DNA of 46,719 nucleotides from CAG-390 sp045544735. Lineage in GTDB: Bacteria; Bacillota; Clostridia; Oscillospirales; CAG-272. The stretch spans positions 1-46,719 of the forward strand of contig JAZPZM010000070.1 in NCBI GenBank assembly GCA_045544735.1, given 5' to 3'. Positions 22,864 to 31,848 of the stretch are shown here, in pieces. The notes under the pieces are model-generated. The model worked only from the letters and a program-made list of their open reading frames with translations, was not told the DNA's origin and ran no database searches. The position numbers and the translations under genes are program-made. How positions within the stretch are numbered: position 1 is the first letter of the stretch; each line of letters begins with the position of its first letter.

Positions 22864-24558
22864 ATGCAAAACAAGGATTTTATGAATGAATACAAGCGTT
22901 GGCTCAGCGCCGAAGGACTTTCCGCAGACGTTAAGGCAGAGCTTGAGCAGATACAGAACGACGAGATCGCAATAGCGGAGCGCTTTGCCGCACCCCTTGA
23001 GTTCGGCACGGGCGGTATGCGCGGAATACTCGGCGCAGGCATCGGAAGAATGAATATATACACGGTCGGTCGCGTAAGCGCGGGCTTTGCCGCATACGTT
23101 GCCGCATCCGCCCCCGACGCCGCAGAGCGCGGAGTGGTAATTCCCCACGATACCCGCCGCTACTCGCGCGAGTTCGCGCTCGTTACCGCGGGCGTTTTCG
23201 CCGCCGCAGGCGTAAGAGCGTACCTTTTCGACTCGCTCCGCCCCACCCCCATGCTTTCCTTTGCGGTACGCCGCATCGGCGCGGCGGGAGGCGTAATGAT
23301 CACCGCATCGCACAATCCCCCCGAATACAACGGCTACAAGATATATAATTCCGACGGCTGTCAGCTCGATATCGCGCAGAGCGATATAGTTATCAAAAAC
23401 ATCGCCGCCATCGAAAATCCCCTTACCGTTCCCTGCCTTTCCCTTGAGGAAGCGGGCGACCTTATCCGCATACTCCCCCCTGAGATAGACGATGAATACT
23501 GCCTCAGAGTTTGCAACATCTCCCTGTCGCGCGACGCCGAGGCGGCAAAAAATCTGCGCGTAGTATACTCCCCCCAGCACGGCACGGGTAACGTTCCCGT
23601 CCGCCGCGCGCTTACCGAGTGCGGCTACGACGTAGTTCCCGTACTTTCGCAGTGCGAGCCCGACGGAGATTTCAAGGGCACGAAGAACCCCAATCCCGAA
23701 TCCCCCGATGCTTATATCGACGCGCTTCGCATTGCCGACGAGGTAAATGCCGACATCGTTATCACCACCGACCCCGACTGCGACCGCCTCGGCGTTGCCG
23801 CACGTCGCAAGAACGGCGAGATGCAGCTCATCACGGGCAATCAGTCTGCGGCTATACTGCTTGAGTACATCCTCTCCCGCCGCACCGCAGAGGGCACGAT
23901 GCCCGAAAATCCCTTCGGCGTTACCACCCTCGTTACCTCCGACATCGGTGACTACATCTGCAACGCATACGGCGTAAAGCTTGAAAAGACCCTTACGGGC
24001 TTCAAATACATCGGCGAGCGCATCGCCCTGCACAACGCAAAGCACGACGCGACCTTCATCTTCGGCTACGAGGAGAGCTACGGCTGTCTTATCGCGGACT
24101 TCGTAAGAGACAAGGACGGCGTTCAGGCTTCCCTTATGCTTTGCGAGGCGGCGGCTTACTACAAGCGCCTCGGCATGACGCTCGTTGACGCGCTTGACGC
24201 TATCCACGCAAAATACGGCTTCTTCCTTGACACGCAGTCCAATTTCTACTTCAAGGGACTTGACGGAAGCGCAAAGATCGCCGCGCTCACCGCAAATCTG
24301 CGTAAGAACGCACCCGCCGAGGTCGGCGGAATGCCCGTGCTTCGCGTTGAGGACTACCTTTCCGCAGAAACGCAGGCTATGGGATATCCCGCATCCGACC
24401 TGCTCCGCTTCATTTTTGAGAACGGTTGGGTAGCAGTTCGTCCCAGCGGCACGGAGCCGAAATGCAAGTTCTACTACTCCATCAAGGCAAGCTCCGAGGA
24501 GGAGGCAAAGGCACGCCTTGCCGTCCTTAAGGACACCTTCGAGCCGAAGAATGCCTGA
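22864..24558 (+). CDS. Phosphoglucomutase/phosphomannomutase
   Basis: Moves the phosphate between C1 and C6 of hexose phosphates, linking glycolysis to nucleotide-sugar and glycogen synthesis. The 564-residue length and motifs fit the PgcA-type alpha-D-phosphohexomutases: FGTGGMRG near the N-terminus, TASHNPPEYNGYK with the phosphoserine (about 146-158), TTDPDCDRLG as metal loop (about 300-309), GYEESYGC as sugar loop (about 400-407) and RPSGTEPK as phosphate loop (about 525-532). GGAGGG before ATG 22864 sets the start; earlier in-frame codons overlap the promoter. Whether glucose or mannose is preferred cannot be read. galK in the neighbouring operon feeds the same hexose phosphate pool. Confidence 0.92.
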   Translation: MQNKDFMNEYKRWLSAEGLSADVKAELEQIQNDEIAIAERFAAPLEFGTGGMRGILGAGIGRMNIYTVGRVSAGFAAYVAASAPDAAERGVVIPHDTRRYSREFALVTAGVFAAAGVRAYLFDSLRPTPMLSFAVRRIGAAGGVMITASHNPPEYNGYKIYNSDGCQLDIAQSDIVIKNIAAIENPLTVPCLSLEEAGDLIRILPPEIDDEYCLRVCNISLSRDAEAAKNLRVVYSPQHGTGNVPVRRALTECGYDVVPVLSQCEPDGDFKGTKNPNPESPDAYIDALRIADEVNADIVITTDPDCDRLGVAARRKNGEMQLITGNQSAAILLEYILSRRTAEGTMPENPFGVTTLVTSDIGDYICNAYGVKLEKTLTGFKYIGERIALHNAKHDATFIFGYEESYGCLIADFVRDKDGVQASLMLCEAAAYYKRLGMTLVDALDAIHAKYGFFLDTQSNFYFKGLDGSAKIAALTANLRKNAPAEVGGMPVLRVEDYLSAETQAMGYPASDLLRFIFENGWVAVRPSGTEPKCKFYYSIKASSEEEAKARLAVLKDTFEPKNA

Positions 24559-24571
24559 TCGTAAAAATAAA

Positions 24572-24616
24572 AAAAGCACTTATGATAACGAAAAAATCGT
24601 TTGTCATAAGTGCTTT
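24572..24616 (+). terminator. Rho-independent terminator
   Basis: About 20 paired bases (AAAAGCACTTATGA and complement) with a small bulge, ending in CTTTT. Confidence 0.8.
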
Positions 24617-24650
24617 TGCCTTGCATTTAGCAAGGTTCTTTCCGAATATA

Positions 24651-24813
24651 ATGAATTGACGCGTTGCGTCATGAATAGAAGCCTTACGGCTTCATGATTT
24701 GAAAACTGCGTTTTCATGATTTGAATTGCCCATTCTTACAATGCCGAAGACAATTCATGCACCATAGGTGCAATTCATGGCGTTAGCCAATTCACGTCCG
24801 CAGGGCAATTCAT
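24651..24813. repeat. Hairpin array C, two facing half-arrays
   Basis: Left half: GACGC-GTT-GCGTC, GAAGCC-TTAC-GGCTTC and AAAAC-TGC-GTTTT, separated by ATGAAT or ATGATTTG. After a core at about 24715-24765, the right half holds GCACC-ATA-GGTGC and GGC-GTTA-GCC, separated by AATTCAT, the reverse complement of ATGAATT. Confidence 0.7.
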
Positions 24814-24860
24814 AGTGTGTGGGTCAAATGCTAAAAGCATTTGACCCACACACTTTATTT
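24814..24860. terminator. Terminator of the minus-strand operon
   Basis: A 19-bp perfect stem (AGTGTGTGGGTCAAATGCT and complement), three-base loop, T-rich on both outer sides. It overlaps the stop codon of the WG-repeat gene. Confidence 0.85.
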
Positions 24861-27089
24861 TGCTACCTTTGCAAGCAGCTTCCAGCCGTTTTCCTCGCTG
24901 AAGCAGGCAAAAATGCCGCTGGATGCGTTGGTAATGCTGTCGTAAACGAAGGGAACGACTACGTTACCCTGCTTATCAACCGCGCCAACCTTGCCTCCCT
25001 TGTAGCCTATAACGCCGATTCCCTCGACAAAGGGCTGTGCGTAGGTGTAAACGGGCTGTGCTATCCAATGCCCTTCAACGCTGTAATAGCCGTATTTTCC
25101 GTTCTTTTCAACGAGTATTACTCCGTCGGAGTAGGAAACGAGCTCGTATCCGAAGGGCAACTCGTATTCATTTCCCTTCTTGTCAAGAAGAACGTCCTTG
25201 TCAACCTGAAAGTTGTTGAACGAATGGTATCTGCGCTCAAGGAAGCGCACGCGGATGTAACCCTCGTCATAATAATAATGACCTATCTGCGAAACGTCCT
25301 TGTAAAACGGCTCGGTATAATACTGAACGTAGCGGGTGTTACCCTGATCGGCCGAGCCCCTGTAGTTATAGTGCTTAAACACCACGGTCGAGCCCGACGT
25401 GTTGATTATGCGGAGCAAGCCGTTATCGTCAAACGTGACGGCGAGACCGTCGCTGTAATTGAACGCCTTTGCGTACTTATACTTCGTAGCCCACGACAGA
25501 GTCTGATAGTGGTACTGCGTGGTGTATCTGTTGGCGGAATAAATATAGCTCTCGTCTATCTTCGGAGCGGTCTTGCCGTAAGCAAAGCGATATGCGGTGA
25601 ATTTTTTAACAACCGTTATCTTAGTGCTTGGCGGCGTTACGGGCTCGGGAGCGGTAGTCTCTTCGGGAACGGTAGTCTCTTCGGGAGCGGTAGTTCCTTC
25701 GGGAGCGGTAGTCTCTTCGGGAACGGTCGTTTCTTCGGGAACGGTAGTCTCTTCGGGAACGGTAGTTTCTTCGGGAACGGTCGTTTCTTCGGGAACGGTA
25801 GTTTCTTCGGGAACGGTAGTTTCTTCGGGAGCGGTAGTTCCGTCGGTGGTAACGTCCGACTCCGTAGTGCCGTCAACCTGCGGCTCCTCGGCAGGAGGAA
25901 GCTCGCCGCCAACGGTTTCGGGCGTCACCGTGGTTTCGGGTGTCACCGTAGTTTCGGGCGTGAGCGTAGTTTCGGGTGTCACCGTGGTTTCGGGTGTAGG
26001 CTCCGTCTCGCTCGGCTTGTTCTGCTGTGCGGCGTTTTCAAGCGCTATCTCGCGCTTTGCCTTTGCCAAAAACACCGAAAACGCGGGGTTCGTTCCCGCC
26101 TTTTCAATATTGGCGGCATATTCGGGGAACTGCTCGTACATCTCGCGCGCGATGCGGTAATCCACGCCCGAGCGCGTGTAGTTATCCTTCGTATCCATAC
26201 TGTACTTCATAGTGACCTCTTGTACGGTATGGTATATTTTCATTGAGTTCGTGCTTTTGCCGTAGTCGGGGTTATAGTCAAACGCAAGTCCCCTGCCGTC
26301 GGTCTCAAGCACGAAATCGGATTCCACGAAAAATCCGCTCGTCTCGTCAAGATAATAATATTTTTCGTTAAGTATAAACAGCGGTCTGTCCGCAAGGTCC
26401 CTATGATACGCGGGAGTTATATCCGACATAAGATAGTTGCCGATGAGCTTACCCTGCGATGAATATATAGCAAGCGTCAACTCGCCCGTTTTTATTATCG
26501 GATCGCCCGTTACGGCATCGGGAAGCGGCGCTCTCGCGGACTCCGTAACGCCGATATCGACCATAATATATCCCATATACAGCTCAACGACGGGACGGTC
26601 GAAGGACTTCTTAACGTACGACTCGAACATAAGTCCGCCCTCGCTGTAGCGCAAAGGCGTGAGAACGCTCACTATCTTCGTTCTGTCGCTGTACTGTCTG
26701 TCGTACAGAAGCTCAAGGTCTATCTCGGCAAACTGCATAGAGTCGTCGTAGTCCTTCCAGCTTACGCTGTAGCCCTTCGCTATCGCTTCCTCAAGCGAGA
26801 GGTAGTCCACGTCGGTGTTGCCCTGCGAGGGTACGGTAGTCTCCTCGGTAAACGGCGGCTCGGTGGTATCCTGCGTGCCGTCGGGCGCGGTGGTATTTAC
26901 GCTCGTATCGTAGGACGGAAGGGTAATATCTCCCATAACGTTGGTGTCGTTTGGGGGGAGCGCTGGCTGATTTGCGGGCGGCGCAAGAAGCTCCGCCGCC
27001 GTAGTCAGCGCGAAAGCGCACACGAGCGCAAATGCAACTATTGCACCGATATGCGCTGCCATTGCCCTTACACTAACTTTGTTTTTCAA
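24855..27089 (-). CDS. WG-repeat surface protein with Thr/Pro-rich linker
   Basis: The 744-residue product has an N-terminal membrane segment or signal (about 9-31), an extracellular domain (about 60-340), a Pro/Glu/Thr linker (about 355-485) and a C-terminal set of WG-type beta repeats (KNGKYGYYSVEGHWIAQPVY, then KVGAVDKQGNVVVPF). The best ribosome site (AGGAG) lies seven bases before a TTG at 27089, so a TTG start is inferred; the next Met is residue 10. It is last of a five-gene operon, 12 bases after rlmH. The role is probably in surface binding; unknown. Confidence 0.8.
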   Translation of the reverse strand: MKNKVSVRAMAAHIGAIVAFALVCAFALTTAAELLAPPANQPALPPNDTNVMGDITLPSYDTSVNTTAPDGTQDTTEPPFTEETTVPSQGNTDVDYLSLEEAIAKGYSVSWKDYDDSMQFAEIDLELLYDRQYSDRTKIVSVLTPLRYSEGGLMFESYVKKSFDRPVVELYMGYIMVDIGVTESARAPLPDAVTGDPIIKTGELTLAIYSSQGKLIGNYLMSDITPAYHRDLADRPLFILNEKYYYLDETSGFFVESDFVLETDGRGLAFDYNPDYGKSTNSMKIYHTVQEVTMKYSMDTKDNYTRSGVDYRIAREMYEQFPEYAANIEKAGTNPAFSVFLAKAKREIALENAAQQNKPSETEPTPETTVTPETTLTPETTVTPETTVTPETVGGELPPAEEPQVDGTTESDVTTDGTTAPEETTVPEETTVPEETTVPEETTVPEETTVPEETTVPEETTAPEGTTAPEETTVPEETTAPEPVTPPSTKITVVKKFTAYRFAYGKTAPKIDESYIYSANRYTTQYHYQTLSWATKYKYAKAFNYSDGLAVTFDDNGLLRIINTSGSTVVFKHYNYRGSADQGNTRYVQYYTEPFYKDVSQIGHYYYDEGYIRVRFLERRYHSFNNFQVDKDVLLDKKGNEYELPFGYELVSYSDGVILVEKNGKYGYYSVEGHWIAQPVYTYAQPFVEGIGVIGYKGGKVGAVDKQGNVVVPFVYDSITNASSGIFACFSEENGWKLLAKVAK
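25650..25840 (-). repeat. About ten 18-bp coding repeats (VPEETT linker)
   Basis: Tandem in-frame units encode V/A-P-E-E/G-T-T. A second, shorter set (TPETTV) lies at about 25925-26000. Repeats of this length are liable to change in copy number. Confidence 0.85.
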
Positions 27090-27101
27090 TGGATATCTCC
27101 T

Positions 27102-27581
27102 TTATTTATGGTAACGCGTCCCCTTGATTATCGTAAAGGAACGGTAAATCGTCTCAAGCAACATTACTCGGAAAAGCCTGTGGGGAAAGGTCAGCTCCGA
27201 AAGTGAAAGGCGCATATCTGCCGCCGCCTTTACGCGCGGCGAAAGCCCGTACGAGCTTCCGATGATGAAGCAAAGCGACGAGTGGGCTTGAAGCTCTGAT
27301 TCTATCCTTGCCGCCAATTTTTCCGACGGCATACTCTGCCCCTCGACCGCAAGCGCAACGGTAAACGCGCGCGGCGGTATCGCGCCAAGTATCCTTGCCG
27401 CCTCATCCTCAAGCGCCGCGGCTATCTCGCCGTCCGTGGGAGAGTCGGAAAGGCGCGCCTCCTTAAGCTCGACTATTTCAGGGCGGCAAAAGCCCGAAAG
27501 TCTTTTGACGTATTCGGCGCAAGCGTCCGTAAGATACCTGTCCTTAAGGTTTCCTACGGCAATAATTTTAAGATTTATCAT
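27102..27581 (-). CDS. rlmH: 23S rRNA pseudouridine-1915 N3-methyltransferase
   Basis: SPOUT-fold enzyme that methylates pseudouridine 1915 of 23S rRNA in assembled ribosomes, using S-adenosylmethionine. The 159-residue product has the family length and its C-terminal knot: FIIGSSYGL (about 108-116), LSLSELTFPHRLFRVMLLEQ-type run and the terminal RYHK. Its start codon overlaps the stop of the walJ-like gene, so the two are translated together. The walJ/rlmH neighbourhood is known from other Bacillota. Confidence 0.95.
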   Translation of the reverse strand: MINLKIIAVGNLKDRYLTDACAEYVKRLSGFCRPEIVELKEARLSDSPTDGEIAAALEDEAARILGAIPPRAFTVALAVEGQSMPSEKLAARIESELQAHSSLCFIIGSSYGLSPRVKAAADMRLSLSELTFPHRLFRVMLLETIYRSFTIIKGTRYHK

Positions 27582-28376
27582 TTATTTCACCTGTAAAAGC
27601 ACGGGTTCATCGGGGTGCGCGGCGCAAACTTTTACGTCGCGGTGCGCGGCGCGGAGCGCTCCTTCGCTTGCGGCAAGCGCAAGCTCGGGGGAATTGTTCG
27701 CCTCGGATATGTGGGCAAGCAAAAGCGAGCTTGCACCCGCGGAGGCAAGATAATCGGCAAGACAAGCGCAATCCTCGTTTGAAAGATGACCGCGCGCGGA
27801 CATTATCCTTCGCTTAAGGTCGGGCGGATACGGACCTGACATAAGCATTTCTACGTCGTGATTTGCCTCTATAACCGCGGCGCAACTGCCGCAAAGACCG
27901 CGCCTTACCTCGTCGGTAACGACGCCGAGGTCGGTGGCAACGCCCAGAACGCGCCCGTCGCACTCAAAGCGATAGCCGACGGAGGCGTAGGTATCGTGGC
28001 TCGTCGCAAAGGACGAAACGGTGATATTGCCAATTTCCTCGCACAAGCGCAAAGGATGCTCGACGAGCGTTCCCTCGGCGCAAAGATGCGCTATCTCCCG
28101 CGCCACACACCCTGCGGCGTGAACGCGAGTACCGTATTTCTTCGTAAGCGTGGCAAGCGCGGAGGTATGGTCGTTATGAGAATGCGTAATAAAAACGGCG
28201 TCTATCTCGTCGGGGGTAATACTGCACGCGGCAAGTCGGGCGCAAAGATAGCGCGCCGACCTGCCTGCGTCAACGAGAATGGTCGTGCCGCCCATTCGGA
28301 CGAGGGTACAGTTACCCTTCGAGCCCGAATAGAGCGTGCCGAATACGATATCGGATGAAGTCAGATAAGTTCCCAT
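27582..28376 (-). CDS. MBL-fold hydrolase, WalJ/YycJ-like
   Basis: The 264-residue product is a metallo-beta-lactamase-fold hydrolase. It has SGSKGNCTLV at the N-terminus, the metal motif THSHNDH (about 64-70), a second His in TSHD (about 123-126), a metal Asp in ATDLG (about 141-145) and SNEDC near a late His (GHLSN). This matches WalJ/YycJ, a putative nuclease or hydrolase linked to cell-wall and replication control. The start overlaps the previous gene by 16 bases and has a GGAAGGA site. No walRK genes are nearby. Confidence 0.88.
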   Translation of the reverse strand: MGTYLTSSDIVFGTLYSGSKGNCTLVRMGGTTILVDAGRSARYLCARLAACSITPDEIDAVFITHSHNDHTSALATLTKKYGTRVHAAGCVAREIAHLCAEGTLVEHPLRLCEEIGNITVSSFATSHDTYASVGYRFECDGRVLGVATDLGVVTDEVRRGLCGSCAAVIEANHDVEMLMSGPYPPDLKRRIMSARGHLSNEDCACLADYLASAGASSLLLAHISEANNSPELALAASEGALRAAHRDVKVCAAHPDEPVLLQVK

Positions 28377-28801
28377 CCGAGAATTCCTTCCACTATGAAA
28401 ATATTAAACGTGTCAAGCATCAGCGGGAACGAAAGGATTATTATCGCTATCGGCATCCATTTGCTCTTTTTACGGCGCATGGCGATAGAATTTATATAAT
28501 CCTCTTTTTCCTCGACCGTCATAGTGTCGGGGAGGTTGTCAAGCGTTGCATCCTTGTCCACGAAGCCGCGATTGTATATGAAAAACGTAAGTATTGCGGC
28601 GCAATCGGCAATTATGTACGCAAAAAGAACGTAGAGCGATATTTTATATCCCGACAGCAGAAAATACACCACCGAGGACAAAAGGCAACCGCCGAGAAGC
28701 CCCAAAACGAGCTTCCAGTTAAAGCCCTTGAAGCTCTCCTTGAGCTTTTGCGCGGGGGTAAGGCTTTTAACAGCCGATTTCTTTTTTCTTTTCTTACTCA
28801 T
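28361..28801 (-). CDS. Small membrane protein in the galK operon
   Basis: The 146-residue product has a very basic N-terminus (MSKKRKKKS), three hydrophobic segments (about 30-50, 53-76 and 115-132) and a polar loop with an acidic stretch (about 80-105). No family is recognised. It starts nine bases after galK and overlaps the walJ-like gene, so it is an operon member. Confidence 0.78.
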   Translation of the reverse strand: MSKKRKKKSAVKSLTPAQKLKESFKGFNWKLVLGLLGGCLLSSVVYFLLSGYKISLYVLFAYIIADCAAILTFFIYNRGFVDKDATLDNLPDTMTVEEKEDYINSIAMRRKKSKWMPIAIIILSFPLMLDTFNIFIVEGILGWELI

Positions 28802-28810
28802 TTGCGCTTA

Positions 28811-30082
28811 TCAGAGGAGCTTTACTGCACCCTCGGGTCTTATGCTGAGTATGTGGCACGCGCCCTCGCCGAACACGCCGTCCATAAGTGCGCGGTATCC
28901 CTCAACGTCCTCGTCGGGAACGTATGCGTGGATAGTACCCGCAAAGCCGCCGCCGTGAACGCGGAACGCGGTGGGGCGCTTGCAGTCCTTAAGATATCTC
29001 TCGCTGAGATTGAGAGCAAGGGAAAGTCCCTGCTCGGTTACGTTCTTTGTGGTGTAAACGTTTTGCAGATAGCAGAAGGAGGAGTGTCCCGATGCCATAA
29101 CGCCGTCAAAGTAAGCCTCGAAATCGTCGGCAAGGAGAGCCTGCTTCATCTCGTAAACGCGGCGGTTTTCAGCCATAAAGTGAAGCGCGCGGAGAATTGC
29201 GCGGTCGCCGAGCGTACTGCGAAGCGTGGGGATAGCGGCAATGATAGCATCCTCGTCGCACTCGCGGAGGACCTCGTGACCGAGAGCCTTAGCAACGGAC
29301 TTCATCTCTGCGGGAACTGCGGCGTAGTCGGGGGTGAGGTCGGCGTGGTTTCCGCCCGTGTTAACGATGCAGAGGCGGTAGCCCTTGCCCGTAAGGTCAA
29401 AGCTTATCTTCTCAACCACGGGAGCGGTGGGGTCTGCAAAATCAATGGCAACAACGCCGCCTGCGGCGCACGCTACCTGATCCATAAGTCCGCAGGGCTT
29501 GCCGAAGAATGCGTTCTCGGCGTACTGCGAGATCATAGCTATCTTAACGAAATCAACGCTGCCGTCGCAGTAAAGGTGGGACATAATAGTACCAACCATA
29601 TCCTCGAATGCGGCGGAGGAGGAGATTCCCGAACCCTTAAGAACGTTGGAGGAGGTAACTGCGTCAAAGCCACCTACGGCAAGTCCGCGACGGCGGAAGC
29701 CGTCAGCCACGCCTGCGATAAGAGAATCGGAATGACCGAATCTGTCCTCACGGGGAGTTACGTACTCGTTTATATCGACCACGTCCTCGGGGAAGCCCTC
29801 GCTCTTGATGCGGACGGTGCTATCCTCGCGCGCCGCTGCGACGGCAACGATATCAAGGTCTACCGAGCAGGCAATAACTCTGCCGTGGTTGTGGTCGGTG
29901 TGGTTGCCCGCAAGCTCACTTCTACCGGGAACGGAGAAAAGATTTACGTCGCGCTCGTCGCCGTAGCGCTCGATAAATTCCTCAAGAAGCGCGCCAAAGC
30001 GCTTGGCGGGATCGCGGGTAACGCCTGCGTTTGCAAAAAGCTCACCCTTTTTAATGTTAGCAAGAAGTTCGGAAGGTCTCAT
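28811..30082 (-). CDS. galK: Galactokinase
   Basis: Phosphorylates galactose at C1 with ATP, the first step of the Leloir pathway. The 423-residue product has the galactokinase signature as GRSELAGNHTDHNHG (about 49-63), the GHMP ATP motif GSGISSSAAFED (about 150-161) and a late GGGFAGT. The family signature usually reads GRxExxGxHxDY; the Asn-His-Thr-Asp-His form is common in clostridial relatives. AAAGGA before ATG 30082 sets the start; the frame is open upstream through the promoter. It heads the operon; no galT or galE is in the window. Confidence 0.9.
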   Translation of the reverse strand: MRPSELLANIKKGELFANAGVTRDPAKRFGALLEEFIERYGDERDVNLFSVPGRSELAGNHTDHNHGRVIACSVDLDIVAVAAAREDSTVRIKSEGFPEDVVDINEYVTPREDRFGHSDSLIAGVADGFRRRGLAVGGFDAVTSSNVLKGSGISSSAAFEDMVGTIMSHLYCDGSVDFVKIAMISQYAENAFFGKPCGLMDQVACAAGGVVAIDFADPTAPVVEKISFDLTGKGYRLCIVNTGGNHADLTPDYAAVPAEMKSVAKALGHEVLRECDEDAIIAAIPTLRSTLGDRAILRALHFMAENRRVYEMKQALLADDFEAYFDGVMASGHSSFCYLQNVYTTKNVTEQGLSLALNLSERYLKDCKRPTAFRVHGGGFAGTIHAYVPDEDVEGYRALMDGVFGEGACHILSIRPEGAVKLL

Positions 30083-30122
30083 TCTGAAAAATCCTTTCTT
30101 AAAGTAATTATATACCGAGTAT

Positions 30123-30151
30123 ATTATATCACATCGCTCGCCCCGTGGCAA
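30123..30151 (-). promoter_or_regulatory. Promoter of the galK operon
   Basis: On the minus strand TTGCCA, 17 bp, TATAAT, about 40 bases before the start. Confidence 0.75.
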
Positions 30152-30190
30152 TAGATTAACTGTGTTATTTTTTTGAATTTTTTAGAAACA

Positions 30191-30410
30191 CGGGGCAGTC
30201 TCAGTTAGCGCAGAACAAAAACACAAAAACAAATAAATAAAAAGACCGTTTTTCGTCTGAAAAGATAAAGAAAGCGATTTTTTAAGGTAGAAATCCTTGC
30301 GGATTTCGATTTTTATACGTGTTTTTTAGCCGCGATTTTCCCCTCTGGCGTACCCTCGTCCCCCAACGACGGCAAAATCGCAACTTCTGCATCTAACTGA
30401 TACTGCCCCG
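30191..30410. mobile_element. MITE-like 220-bp element with 18-bp inverted ends
   Basis: CGGGGCAGTCTCAGTTAG at the left end and its complement at the right end differ at one base. The interior is non-coding, A-rich on the left, and holds GAAATCC-TTGC-GGATTTC. The right end touches the stop codon of the radical SAM gene. No clear target duplication is seen and no transposase is nearby, so mobility is inferred from the ends alone. Confidence 0.5.
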
Positions 30411-31298
30411 TTAAAGCTCTATTTTCAGATCGTTCGTAAATTTCGGCGTAAATTCGGCAGTTGCGGACATCGGCGACTGCATATACCCCTCAAAACCAAG
30501 CTCCAGCGCGACCTTACGCACGCTCTCGTACTCAAACGTCGTCACGCGGCGGCGCAGATCTTTCTCCTCGCCGCTGTAAAAGCTCGGCGTGTATTGGCTC
30601 ATAAGCCCAAGCACGATATCGGCGGGCGGCACTATTTCGGCAAGGCGGCGAAGCACCGCCTCGGAATCCCTTCTGCAAGCGGGAAGCACGAGATGGCGCA
30701 CAAGCACGCCGCGGCGCATCAAGCCGCCCTCGTCAAACTCCGCCCTTCCGAGCATTTTATACATAAACGCTATCGCCTCGGCGGTGCGCTCGGCGTAGTC
30801 CCCGACACCCGAATAGCGAAGCGAAAGCTCGGAGCTGATATATTTGAAATCGGGCATATAGATATCAACGAGTCCGCGCACTCGCCGAAGCGTTTCGGGG
30901 CGTTCGTAGCCGCCGCTGTTCCACACCACGGGAATATGAAGCTCACCCCTCACGGCGGCGAGGGCTTCGCATATCTTATCCGTGTACTGCGTCGGCGTAA
31001 CGAGGTTTACGTTATGCACGCCCGCCGCCTGAAGCTCCAAAAACAGCTCGGAGAGTCGGCGCACGCTGATATCCTCGCCGATAAGGTCGCGGCTTATCGG
31101 CTTATTTTGACAGAAAACGCACGAAAGCACGCACCCCGAAAAGAACACCGTTCCCGAGCCGCGCGTGCCGCTGATGCACGGCTCCTCGTAGGTATGGCGC
31201 GACACGCGGCTGACGCGAAGCGCGTCGGGCGCGCCGCAAGCGCCGCGCACCTGCCGTCTGTCAACGCCGCAACGGCGCGGACAAAGCTCACAGTTCAT
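30411..31298 (-). CDS. Radical SAM protein, PflX/PflA-like
   Basis: The 295-residue product has an N-terminal cysteine cluster (Cys3, 6, 10 and 21) and the radical SAM cluster motif CVLSCVFC (Cys56, Cys60, Cys63), then a TIM-barrel-type body (NSGGYE, VDIYMPDFKY, RHLVLP, SQYTP). This is the layout of proteins annotated as PflX, homologues of pyruvate formate-lyase activating enzyme; their substrate is not established. GAGAGGTG before ATG 31298 sets the start; a GTG at 31313 is less likely. No formate-lyase gene is nearby. Confidence 0.88.
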   Translation of the reverse strand: MNCELCPRRCGVDRRQVRGACGAPDALRVSRVSRHTYEEPCISGTRGSGTVFFSGCVLSCVFCQNKPISRDLIGEDISVRRLSELFLELQAAGVHNVNLVTPTQYTDKICEALAAVRGELHIPVVWNSGGYERPETLRRVRGLVDIYMPDFKYISSELSLRYSGVGDYAERTAEAIAFMYKMLGRAEFDEGGLMRRGVLVRHLVLPACRRDSEAVLRRLAEIVPPADIVLGLMSQYTPSFYSGEEKDLRRRVTTFEYESVRKVALELGFEGYMQSPMSATAEFTPKFTNDLKIEL

Positions 31299-31401
31299 TT
31301 TTTCACCTCTCACCCAACGATTTTTTATATTATATCATAAAAATCAAGCAAATTTAAGTATTTCGGTGCAAAATTAAGTAAAATTTCACGCGTCGGGGGC
31401 A

Positions 31402-31430
31402 TTGACACGGTGCGGTTTTGCATTTATAAT
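31402..31430 (+). promoter_or_regulatory. Promoter of the VOC gene
   Basis: TTGACA, 17 bp, TATAAT, perfect consensus. Confidence 0.85.
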
Positions 31431-31458
31431 GTAAGTATAAAGCCCAAAGGAGACGAAA

Positions 31459-31842
31459 ATGAAGCTTCATCACATCGCGCTGAAATCCTCTGATATTGAA
31501 AAAACGCTCGCCTTTTACACCGCAATCGGTATGCGCCACGTCGCAGAATGGGGCGAGGGAACGGGGCGCACCGTTATGCTTGACATCGGCGACGGCACCC
31601 GCCTTGAGATATTTGCAAACGGCGGCGACGAGTTTCCGCCGCGCGGAAAATGGCTGCACCTCGCCCTCGCATCCGAGGACGTTGACGCATCCTACGCCGC
31701 CGCGCTCGCGGCGGGCGCTACCGCGCTGACTCCGCCCAAGACCGTGGACATCCCCACGGCAAAGCCTGCTCCCATGTCCATTCGCATATCCTTCGTCAAA
31801 GGCCCCGACGGCGAGGAAGTGGAGTTTTTTAAAGAGGTTTGA
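31459..31842 (+). CDS. VOC-family (glyoxalase-like) protein
   Basis: The 127-residue product has the two beta-alpha-beta-beta-beta repeats of the vicinal oxygen chelate fold. Likely metal ligands are His5 (LHHIAL), a Glu in the strand RLEIF, the His in WLHLALA and the Glu in EEVEFF. It resembles lactoylglutathione lyase-like proteins, but the true substrate (glyoxal adduct, antibiotic or other) cannot be assigned. The AAAGGAG site is clear. It stands alone between its promoter and a hairpin array plus terminator. Confidence 0.85.
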   Translation: MKLHHIALKSSDIEKTLAFYTAIGMRHVAEWGEGTGRTVMLDIGDGTRLEIFANGGDEFPPRGKWLHLALASEDVDASYAAALAAGATALTPPKTVDIPTAKPAPMSIRISFVKGPDGEEVEFFKEV

Positions 31843-31848
31843 TTGCGA

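Noticed and set aside
22834..24579. Open frame of 581 residues opposite the phosphohexomutase
   Set aside because: Antisense shadow of a well-conserved gene; no start signal and no recognisable family.
28355..30154. Long open frame on the plus strand opposite galK
   Set aside because: It is the mirror of galK in GC-rich codons, with no ribosome site and no domain; galK has full motifs.
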